Below, piece by piece: positions 26,291 to 34,900 of a DNA stretch of 64,000 nucleotides (positions are counted from its first letter, which is position 1; every line of letters begins with the position of its first letter). Source of the DNA: CAYMCQ01 sp964389025 (GTDB taxonomy: Bacteria > Verrucomicrobiota > Verrucomicrobiia > Limisphaerales > CAYMCQ01); assembly GCA_964389025.1 (NCBI GenBank), contig CAYMCQ010000005.1, positions 1 through 64,000 on the forward strand, written 5' to 3'. Under the pieces are notes generated by a model that was not told where the DNA came from, did no database searches, and saw nothing but the letters and a program-made list of their open reading frames with translations. The translations under genes were made by a program, and so were the position numbers.

Positions 26291-27745
26291 TTAAATCTTC
26301 CAGCCTTTGCGATTTTGTCGCTTCACAAATTGTGCGGCCTCGGGTGCGTTCGTAGCGCGCATGTTGGGACCGTCCCATTCCAGCTTGTGGCCTACGCCGC
26401 AGCGCAGGGCCACACAGCCGAGCAGAATGATCTCAGTGAGGTAGGCCGCGATGTCGAAGTTCGAGTAAGCCGCCGGGCCGCCCTTCATCATGGCGAACCA
26501 TTCCTGATCGTGGCCGGGCGAGCGGGGGATGGTTTGGGGCACCGCCACGCAAGCTTCATGTTTGTCGCTGGTTGTGTATTCCTTTTCGTCGTTGAGAATC
26601 ACCTGGAAGCGTGAGCCGTAGTCGTCGCCAGCGAACAGCTTGCCCTTCTCGCCAACAACAAGGCAGCCGCTGCCCGGGAGTTCTCCTCGTTGCGAGACAA
26701 TTTCCTTGGTCAAGTCCGCGCTGGGGCGCAGCGGAGTAACAAAATTGCCGGACTTGAACATGCCGTCCGTTGACTTGGGATTGCCGTCATACCACCAGAA
26801 TGTGCACGGCGGCAGGCCATCGCGTTCGGGAAAGTCGAAGCGGATGCGCGACGTGAGCGGGAATGTTTCGGGATAAATGCGCGAAGCTACTTCAAGTTCG
26901 ACCGCCGTCGGGTAACCCAGTTTGAGCGCGCGGAAGGGCATGTTGACCGTGTGACACGCCATGTCACCGAGCGCGCCCGTTCCGAAATCATACCAACCGC
27001 GCCAGGCGAAATCGTGATAGACACCCTTCTTGAAGGGCCGATATGGAGCCGGCCCGAGCCAGAGATCCCAGTTCACATTTGGCGGCACAGGGTCCTCACC
27101 CACTGGCCGGGCCAGTCCTTGCGGCCAGATCGGACGATTTGACCAGACGTGCAACTCGCGCGGCGCTCCGATGACGCCCGCTTGAATGACTTCGATGGCG
27201 CGACGCAGTCCGCTGCCCGCGCTTCCCTGGTTGCCCATTTGCGTGGCGAGTTTTTTCTCGTTCGCCAGCCGCCGCATCTCGCGCGCTTCCCAGACCGTCT
27301 GCGTGAGGGGCTTCTGGCAGTAAACATGTTTGCCCAACCGCATGGCCGTGATGGCAGCCAAACCGTGCACGTGGTCTGGCGTGGAGACCGTGACAGCATC
27401 AATGGACTTGCCAAGCTCATCGAACATCTTGCGCCAGTCGCTAAAGAGCCTGGCGTCGTAGGTGCGATTCTCCTTTTTGGCCCGATCCTGGAAGGATTTG
27501 TGTTTTCCGTTCAGCGTGTTGGAGTCAATATCGCATAGAGCCACGATGTTGCCTCCCAGACCGAAGGCGCTGCTGGAGTCGCTGTCGCCTTTTCCTCCCA
27601 CACCGATGCAGGCGATGTTGATGCGCTCGTTCGCGCCCTGCGCCCGCAGGAAATAGGGAGCGCCGAACACCGCCGCGCCGGCGAGGAGCGAAGTTGATTT
27701 GAGGAAGTCACGCCGGTTTCCGTAGTGAAAGATTTGCTTTGTCAT
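26291..27745 (-). CDS. Tat-exported Gfo/Idh/MocA-family oxidoreductase, first of operon
   Basis: 484 residues. Tat signal NRRDFLKSTSLLAGAAVFGA at residues 10-29. Rossmann start INIACIGVGGKGDSDSS, then ALCDIDS; TVSTPDHVHGLAAITAMRLG; the GKHVYCQKPLTQTVWEAREM motif has the conserved KP pair; WYDFGTGALGDMACHTVNMP carries the putative active-site residues. The C-terminal part contains the PGHDQEWFAMMKGGPAAYSN block of the exported subfamily. It is only distantly similar to the second copy at 22512-23879, so the two probably have different substrates. First gene of the minus-strand run 27745-22512, divergent from FecR-barrel copy 3 across 217 bases. Confidence 0.9.
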   Translation of the reverse strand: MTKQIFHYGNRRDFLKSTSLLAGAAVFGAPYFLRAQGANERINIACIGVGGKGDSDSSSAFGLGGNIVALCDIDSNTLNGKHKSFQDRAKKENRTYDARLFSDWRKMFDELGKSIDAVTVSTPDHVHGLAAITAMRLGKHVYCQKPLTQTVWEAREMRRLANEKKLATQMGNQGSAGSGLRRAIEVIQAGVIGAPRELHVWSNRPIWPQGLARPVGEDPVPPNVNWDLWLGPAPYRPFKKGVYHDFAWRGWYDFGTGALGDMACHTVNMPFRALKLGYPTAVELEVASRIYPETFPLTSRIRFDFPERDGLPPCTFWWYDGNPKSTDGMFKSGNFVTPLRPSADLTKEIVSQRGELPGSGCLVVGEKGKLFAGDDYGSRFQVILNDEKEYTTSDKHEACVAVPQTIPRSPGHDQEWFAMMKGGPAAYSNFDIAAYLTEIILLGCVALRCGVGHKLEWDGPNMRATNAPEAAQFVKRQNRKGWKI

Positions 27746-27916
27746 GAAAGATTTCTATGCCTCCGACTGAAAATCGGCAAGAAGATTTACTGACACTATT
27801 TACTTTTTCTGGCGACGCGAATTGAGGGGTGCGAATCATACCTTACGGCCTTGATTAAAAGTTGGCAAAAGGGGCGCATAAGCCACCCCTTCCGCCAGTC
27901 TTTTGCCAGCTTTGGC

Positions 27917-27962
27917 TTGTCAGCCGAAAATATTCTGATAGGTAAAGCCAGACCAACCACCT
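27917..27962 (+). promoter_or_regulatory. Candidate promoter and leader before FecR-barrel copy 3
   Basis: TTGTCA at 27917 and GGTAAAG at 27941 recur, with slightly different spacing, upstream of copy 2 (22367-22339). The bases ACCAACCACC sit immediately before the GTG start in both genes (ACCAACCACCTGTGAA here, ACCAACCACCCTGTGAA there). Neither gene has a purine-rich ribosome binding site, so the shared leader may matter for expression. Confidence 0.4.
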
Positions 27963-30900
27963 GTGAAACCTATCAAATGGAGTTTGCGGTTCGGCACGGT
28001 GCTTTTCTCTGCTGCCATTTTGCAGTTCCCACTTTCAGCGGCTGACAAAACGCCGGTTCCGGATTCCGTTCTTCTTACGCTCGAAAATAAAGTGGAAGTC
28101 GCGCTCGCCAGCCAGGCGATATGGGCCGCAGGCCAGACCAACCAAACCCTGCGCGTCGGCGACCGCGTCCGCACCGGCGTGCGCAGCCGTGCCACAGTCC
28201 GCCTGTCAGACCTCACCGTGCTCCGCGTCAACGAACTCACGACTTTGCAAATCCGTCCGCCGTCGCAGCCGGGAAAACAAGCCGCGCTCGATCTGCAACG
28301 CGGCGCGGCTTACTTCTTCAGCCGCGAACGCCCGACCGAAATGGAATTTCGCACGCCGCTCGCCTCCGCCGCCATTCGCGGAACAGAATTTCACCTCGAA
28401 GTCGCGGACGACGGCACGACCACCGTAACGCTCATTGATGGCGAAGTCGCATTGAACAACGCACAAGGCGCGTTGGATTTGGTGAGCGGCGAACAAGGAA
28501 TCGTCGAGCCGGGCAAAGCGCCGCGCAAGACCGCGATGATTGAGGCCATCAACATCATCCAATGGTGCCTCTACTATCCGGCGATTTTGGATTTGGAGGA
28601 ACTCAATCTGACAGATGCTGAAATCAAGCTGCTCGCGCCGTCGCTGGAAGCGTATCAGTCCGGCGACTTGTTGAAGGCGCTGGAAAATTACCCGGCCAAT
28701 CGCGTCCCGGTTTCTGATTCGGAAAAAATTTATCTCGCGGAGTTGCTGTTGTCGGTCGGGCAAGTCGAAGAAGCCGTGGCGTTGATCAAAGATATTCGGT
28801 CGCCGCTCGCCGACGCGCTTGGCCAATTGATTGCCGCGGTCAAACATCAAGCGTGGTCGCCAGAGGGTAGTGGCGCGGGCGTCTCGCCCGCGCGTTCGAA
28901 AGCAGAACCACACGGGCGAGACGCCCGTGCCACTACGGCGACCGAATGGATGGCTGAATCGTATTACCAACAATCGCGCGCTGACGTGGATCCCAAAGCT
29001 TTGGAAGCCGCGCTTAAAGCTGCGCGCGCTGCGACGGAAAAATCCCCGAACTTCGGTTTCGCGTGGGCGCGGCTCGCGGAAATGGAATTCAGTTTCGGTC
29101 ACGTTCCCGAATCGCTCGACGCACTGGAAAAAAGTTTGCAACTCTCGCCGCGCAACGCACAAGCGCTGGCGTTGAAAGGATTTTTGCTGGCGGCGCAAAA
29201 TAAAATTGATTCGAGTAGGAGACGAGATAACGAGACTCAAACTGAAAAAATGTCAGAGCCTCCTCACGTCGTCTCCTACAAGGATTTGGATTCCGCGCTG
29301 GCGTGTTTTGAAGCTGCAATCGCCGTTGACGGCGCGCTCGGAAACGCGTGGCTTGGTCGCGGCTTGACAAAAATCCGCCAGGGCCAGCGCGAAGACGGCG
29401 TGCGTGATTTGCAAACTGCCGCAGTCCTCGAGCCGCAACGCTCGATTCTGCGCAGCTACCTCGGCAAGGCGTTCAGCAACGCGCACGACAACAAACGCGC
29501 GGACAGAGAGCTTGGCCTTGCGAAAAGATTCGACCCGAACGATCCAACACCGTGGCTTTACTCCGCGTTGTTGAATCAGGAGGAACACCGCTTCAACGAA
29601 GGCATCCGCGATTTGGAAAAGTCTCAGGAACTGAACGACAACCGCCGTGTTTATCGCTCGCGATTTTTGCTGGATCAAGACCGCGCGGTGCGAAGCTCCA
29701 GCCTCGCGGCGATTTATCGCGACAACGGCATGACGGACGTGAGCGTGCGCGAGGACTCGCGTGCTTTGGTTGGCGATTACGGCAATTACTCCGCGCATTT
29801 GTTTTTGGCGAACAGCTTCGACCAGCTTCGCGACCGCACGGGTTTTAATCTTCGTTACGAAACGGTTTGGTTCAACGAACTGCTACTCGCGAACCTTCTT
29901 GCGCCCGTCGGCGCGGGAACATTTTCACAAAACATTTCGCAGCAGGAATACTCGCGGCTGTTCGACGTGAAAAAAATCGGCCTCGCGACGACGACGACCG
30001 TCCGCAGCGACGGACAATATCACGAAGAAGTTTCGCAGTTCGGCACGCTCGGCAAGCTCGGCTACTCGCTGGATTTGGATTATCAGCACAACGACAAGGT
30101 CGGTTCACGCGGTCGGCCAAACAACGAACTGGATTTGATCCATTGGTTCAGCACGTTCAAATATCAACTCACGCCACAGGACACAATTTTCCTCCAGACG
30201 GAATACCGCGATTTCCATTCGGGCGACAACTTTCAGTATTACAACTGGCGCGGCAACGTTCGGACGAACTTCACATTCGATGAATTTCAAACGCCGAATG
30301 TGCTCATCGGCTATCACCGCGAATGGTCGCCGGGCGTCCACACGCTGCTGCTTGGCGGAAGGCTCGCGAACGATCAGCGCTTCAGCGATCGCGGCACCCC
30401 GCAATTGCTCCTGTTCACAGGCGCGTCCAACGACGTCAACAGTGTCGCGAGTTTTCCATTCGACGTGAGCGTTCGTAGCGAGGTCGAGGTTTACACCGTT
30501 GAAGCGGAACAGATTTTCCAGTCCGACCGGCAGACTTTCCTTTTCGGCGGACGCTATCAGTCCGGCGACTTTGAAACGCGCAGCCATTTCGCGCCGAATT
30601 CTTTTCAGGCGTTTTTTCCGGTTACCGCAACGAACAGCGTTGATGATTTCCAGCGCCTCGGCGCGTATGCTTATTACACGCTCGAACCGCTGAAAAATCT
30701 TTTCCTGACGGCGGGACTTTCGTATGACCAAGTCACGTTCCCAAGAAACTTCCGCGCGCCGCCGACGTCTTCCGGCGAAACGAGCAAGGACGCCATCAAT
30801 CCAAAAGCCGCGCTCGTTTACAGCCCGGCAGATTGGATCACGCTTCGCGGAATCTACACACGCTCGCTCAGCGGCGTGAGCCTCGATCAAGATTATCGCC

Positions 30901-31640
30901 TCGAGCCGCCGCAACTCGCCGGGTTCGTGCAAACGTTTCGCACGGTGATTCCAGAATCAGTTGTCGGCTCGGTTTCAGCGCCGGAGTTGGAGACTTTTGG
31001 CGCGGCGGTGGATTTCAAATTCAAGACGCGAACTTACATCGGGCTTCGTGCGGAACAGATTTCATCCGACGTGAATCGCGACATTGGCGTGTTTGATTTT
31101 CCAAACGTCACACCGCCCATCGTGCCGTCCTCAACGCGCGAGCGGCTCAATTTCGAGGAACGCTCCGCCTCAATCATCGTGAACCAGCTTCTCAGCGACG
31201 AATGGTCTGCGGGCGCGTCGTATAAATTCACGTCGTCCGAACTCAAAGACCGTCTCGCGCAGATTCCGGCTTTCGTTCTGAACAGCGCAGACAACACGAC
31301 GCGCTCCGACCTGCACAACTTCACGGCATATCTTTTGTTCAATCATCCCAGCGGCTTTTTCGCGCGCGGCGAAGTGAATTGTTTGTTTCAGGACAACACA
31401 CTCAGAACCTCGACTGGAAACACAGCAGACACCGTCGCGCGAAAAGAAGTCAACCTGCCGAGCGAAGACTTCGCGCAATTCAACGCCTACCTCGGCTGGC
31501 GTTTTCCACGTCAACTCGGCGACGTGACCTTCGCCGTGCTGAACATCAGCGGCGGTGATTACCATCTGAACCCGCTGAACTCTTATCCCGAGTTGCCGCA
31601 CGAACGGGTGTATGCGGCGCAATTGCGATTGCGGTTCTGA
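27963..31640 (+). CDS. FecR-TPR-outer-membrane beta-barrel protein, copy 3
   Basis: 1225 residues, GTG start. Signal (about 1-25), FecR domain (about 40-165), NIIQWCLYYPA at about 195, TPR solenoid (about 215-600), barrel (about 630-1225) ending QLRLRF. It is close to copies 1 and 2 in the FecR part and clearly divergent in the barrel. It is about 50 residues longer because two palindromic repeats are inserted in frame in the TPR part: GSGAGVSPARSK and on, at 28867-28936, and SRRRDNETQTEKMSEPP and on, at 29215-29279. Copies 1 and 2 read straight through both sites (SAKPALASELMADSYY; AQNKIPAAQNSFEEAI). It precedes the delta-60/trypsin gene on the same strand. Role unknown; outer-membrane location is likely. 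Confidence 0.82.
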   Translation: MKPIKWSLRFGTVLFSAAILQFPLSAADKTPVPDSVLLTLENKVEVALASQAIWAAGQTNQTLRVGDRVRTGVRSRATVRLSDLTVLRVNELTTLQIRPPSQPGKQAALDLQRGAAYFFSRERPTEMEFRTPLASAAIRGTEFHLEVADDGTTTVTLIDGEVALNNAQGALDLVSGEQGIVEPGKAPRKTAMIEAINIIQWCLYYPAILDLEELNLTDAEIKLLAPSLEAYQSGDLLKALENYPANRVPVSDSEKIYLAELLLSVGQVEEAVALIKDIRSPLADALGQLIAAVKHQAWSPEGSGAGVSPARSKAEPHGRDARATTATEWMAESYYQQSRADVDPKALEAALKAARAATEKSPNFGFAWARLAEMEFSFGHVPESLDALEKSLQLSPRNAQALALKGFLLAAQNKIDSSRRRDNETQTEKMSEPPHVVSYKDLDSALACFEAAIAVDGALGNAWLGRGLTKIRQGQREDGVRDLQTAAVLEPQRSILRSYLGKAFSNAHDNKRADRELGLAKRFDPNDPTPWLYSALLNQEEHRFNEGIRDLEKSQELNDNRRVYRSRFLLDQDRAVRSSSLAAIYRDNGMTDVSVREDSRALVGDYGNYSAHLFLANSFDQLRDRTGFNLRYETVWFNELLLANLLAPVGAGTFSQNISQQEYSRLFDVKKIGLATTTTVRSDGQYHEEVSQFGTLGKLGYSLDLDYQHNDKVGSRGRPNNELDLIHWFSTFKYQLTPQDTIFLQTEYRDFHSGDNFQYYNWRGNVRTNFTFDEFQTPNVLIGYHREWSPGVHTLLLGGRLANDQRFSDRGTPQLLLFTGASNDVNSVASFPFDVSVRSEVEVYTVEAEQIFQSDRQTFLFGGRYQSGDFETRSHFAPNSFQAFFPVTATNSVDDFQRLGAYAYYTLEPLKNLFLTAGLSYDQVTFPRNFRAPPTSSGETSKDAINPKAALVYSPADWITLRGIYTRSLSGVSLDQDYRLEPPQLAGFVQTFRTVIPESVVGSVSAPELETFGAAVDFKFKTRTYIGLRAEQISSDVNRDIGVFDFPNVTPPIVPSSTRERLNFEERSASIIVNQLLSDEWSAGASYKFTSSELKDRLAQIPAFVLNSADNTTRSDLHNFTAYLLFNHPSGFFARGEVNCLFQDNTLRTSTGNTADTVARKEVNLPSEDFAQFNAYLGWRFPRQLGDVTFAVLNISGGDYHLNPLNSYPELPHERVYAAQLRLRF
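28867..28936. repeat. Palindromic repeat (family C), in frame in copy 3
   Basis: Left arm GTAGTGGCGCGGGCGTCTCG, right arm CGAGACGCCCGTGCCACTAC; the outer flanks GGTCGCC and GGCGACC extend the pairing. It is absent at the matching place in copies 1 and 2. Confidence 0.9.
29215..29279. repeat. Palindromic repeat (family B variant), in frame in copy 3
   Basis: Left arm GTAGGAGACGAGATAACGAG, right arm CTCACGTCGTCTCCTAC. GATTC occurs just outside both ends (29208-29212 and 29286-29290), possibly a target duplication. Absent from the paralogues. Confidence 0.88.
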
Positions 31641-31689
31641 AAAAAGGCGCGTTTCCCGTTTGCTAAAAGCCAAGGAGATTACATCTGCA

Positions 31690-31906
31690 TTCGTCCGCAG
31701 CTTACTGTGAATCGAACAACGGCCTCACACTTTCCGGCGGCGGCACTGGCGCAACTTATCGTGTGGAATTCGCGACAAATTTTTCTGCAACAATGACATG
31801 GACACCTCTGACTTCATTCACGCTCGTCAACGCCTCGCTCAATCTTTCCAATACGAAGCCAGCCACCAACGGTAATCGTTATTACCGCGCCGTGCTCGTG
31901 CCGTAG
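31690..31906 (+). pseudogene. 3' remnant of a delta-60-type gene
   Basis: About 215 bases are a diverged direct copy of the last 220 bases (36510-36729) of the next gene: ATTCGTCCGCAGCTTACTGT at the start, GCAACTTATCGTGTGGAATT in the middle, TACCGCGCCGTGCTCGTGCC before the TAG. It encodes the terminal beta module (GATYRVEFATNF to YYRAVLVP) but has no start or upstream body. It fills the 325-base gap after FecR-barrel copy 3; only a short leader for the next gene follows. Confidence 0.88.
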
Positions 31907-31965
31907 AAATTGCAAGAAAGCTTGCTGCTGAAATCCCCCTCTGATAACAAAGCGGCAGTCAGTAG

Positions 31966-34900
31966 ATGAAATTCATGAACGGTTTTTTCTTCAGCAGTCG
32001 CAACCCAATGCATCAATCGCTAGCGATTCGCTCCGTTCGTTTTCCCATTGCGTGGGGGATGATTCTGTTGATGTGCCTTTTTCGAGCAACGTCGGTTTCC
32101 GCCCAAACTTCTCCCGCCACGCTGCCGGATTTGAAATTGTCCACAGCCGGCGCTGTGAACGCCGTTGTCGGGCAAAGCGATGGGAAAATCATCATTGGCG
32201 GCTATTTTTTTTCCGTCAACGAGGTAAGCCGGACAAATCTCGCGCGACTGAATCCGAACGGCTCGGTTGATCTCACTTGGAACCCGCCGGCGCCAAACGC
32301 AGACGTTTCATCAATGGCTCTTGATGGCACGAACCTGTTCATTGGCGGGACGTTCACGCAAGTGGGAGGCGTATCTAAAAGAGGCATCGCGAAAATCGGC
32401 ACTGCGGATTCCGGCGCTTTGGACACCAATTGGACTCCGGTGCTCGGTTCGTTTGGCGAGACCTACGCGCTGGGCGTCAGCGGCTCGCAACTCTACGTGG
32501 GCGGCTCGTTCAGGCAGATCGGCGGACTGGATCGGACGAATCTCGCCCGTGTCAGCACGGCCGGTTCGGGTCCGGTGGATGCAACATGGAATCCCAATCC
32601 GAACAACATCATCAATGCGATTGCCTTTAACGGCACAAACGTTTTCGTTGCCGGACGTTTTACAAACATCGGCGGATTGGGCCGCGTTTTTCTGGCGAAA
32701 CTTTCTTCAAGCGGCAGCGGCGCGGCAGATTCGGCGTGGAACGCGGCCATCCCCGCCAACCCGGCTTCGTTCTCCGGCGATGTGCGTGCCATGGCCATTG
32801 ACCAGACTAATCTGTTCGCGGGAGGATTTTACACTGACTCCAACAACATCACGCGAACACTGCTCGCAAAATATGCGCTGTCGAACGGGCAGATGGTCAC
32901 CAGTTGGAATCCGACGACGGACGGATTTGTTCACGCCCTTGCGGCGACGAACGGCAGCGTGTATGTCGGCGGCGCGTTCTTTCAGGTCGGCGGCAGCAAC
33001 TTCAACGGCTTTGCGAAGGTCAGTTCCGGCGGCGCGGGCGCTGTTGATCCAAACTGGCGGCAGGACGATCAAACCAGCCCGGCGGCCATCAATACAGACG
33101 TGCGGACTTTGCTTGTGACGGGTGCGGGTGTTTTTGCCGGTGGCGCTTTCAAGATCAACGATGGGCAGGTTTCGCTGGGCATCGCAAAGGCGGATTTGGT
33201 CACCGGCAAGCGCGATTCGCAATTCGGCGCGCAAGTGCAGGTTCCCGGCTTTGTTTACGCATTGGCGCAGCAAGCGGATGGTAAAATAATTCTCGGCGGA
33301 GATTTTTGGTTTGCGGGCGGGTTGCCGCGAAAGAATCTCGCGCGGATGAATGCCGATGGAACACTCGACAACACATGGATTCCCGGTGCGGACGGACAGA
33401 TCAATGCCTTGGCGATCACCGCTTCAAACGTTTTCATCGGCGGAAATTTTGCGCAGGTCAACGGCACGAATCGGAGCAATCTTGCCAAACTTGCCATCCT
33501 CGCGAGCGACGCGGTGGACACGAACTGGAACGCGGGAACAGTTTCGGGCGGCAACGGAAAAGTTTCCGCGCTGGTCATCAGCGGAACCAATCTGTTTGTC
33601 GGAGGTGGCTTCACGATTGTTGGCGGTCAGACCAGACAGGGTCTCGCAAAGCTTGTGACGACCGGCACCGGCGCATTGGACACAAATTGGGTCGCCAACG
33701 TCACTGGAATGACTGTGGGAGTGGAGTCGCTGGCGCTGGACGGCACGAATATTTTTGTTGGCGGCGCATTCACGGGCGTCGAAGGTCTTTCGCGCACTGG
33801 ACTCGCGAAAGTGACGACGACAGGCTCGGGCGTCGTTGACGCGTCATGGCAGGCGAATTTCGTTAATAACGGCGAGGAGGCAACCGCACTGACCGCTTCC
33901 TCGACGAATCTTTTTGTGGGCGGCAGGTTCTACCAAATCGGCGGCGTCTTTCGGACTAACCTCGCAAAAGTCAGCACCATCACAGCCCAAGTGGACCCAT
34001 CGTGGAATCCGATGACGAATCTTTCACGGCGCGCCGACGCCATTGTTCTGTCATTTGCGCCGACGGACAACGGCACCAATATTTTTATTGGCGGCAATAT
34101 TTTTTATGACAACGGCACAATGCCGACAAACACACCGAAATATGTCGTGAAGGTTTCAGTCGCCTCCGGTGCCGTGGACTACACTTTCAATCGCGGACTT
34201 GATGGATTGGTTTACTCGCTGCTGTTGAGGGGAAAGGGAGTTTACGCCGGCGGATATTTCTCAAAAGCTTCCGGGCTGGATCGCCAGAGCCTCGTGTTCC
34301 TGCCCGTCGTCGGCGCACCGCAGTTGCTTCAGGACAACGCAACGGACTTCTTTGTCGCGCGGAACGCAGCCGATGGCGGGGAAGTCACGCACTTTCGTTT
34401 CAACGCGATCAGCGGCGGAACGCTGTATCGCAGCGACGGCGTTACGCCCGTCAACGTCGGCGATTTCATCACGGTCGCTGAAGGCGATGCGGGATTGAAA
34501 TTTGTTTCTGGCGGAAGCGTGACCGTTGTGTCCGCAATCAACAACACACCCAACGGCGCGGGCAGCGCATCGTCCGTTCTCACAATGGTAACGAATCCCA
34601 TCCCCATTTTTAAGTTTTCAGCCGCGAGCTACTCCGTCCGCGAAGGACAGGGAAGTGTCATCGTGACCGTCCGCAAATTCGGCAACGGCGCTGCCACGGT
34701 CAATTACGCGACCTCGGACATCACCACCGCTGCCGACCTTGATTACCAAAGCCGCAGCGGCACGCTCAATTTTTCCGCAACAGACAAACTCAAAAACATC
34801 ATCATCACCGTCGCCGATGATCTCCTGGCCGAAGGCAACGAGCTATTTGCCGCCACCCTCACCAATGCCAGTGCGGGTTCCTCGATTGCCCCACCTGCGG

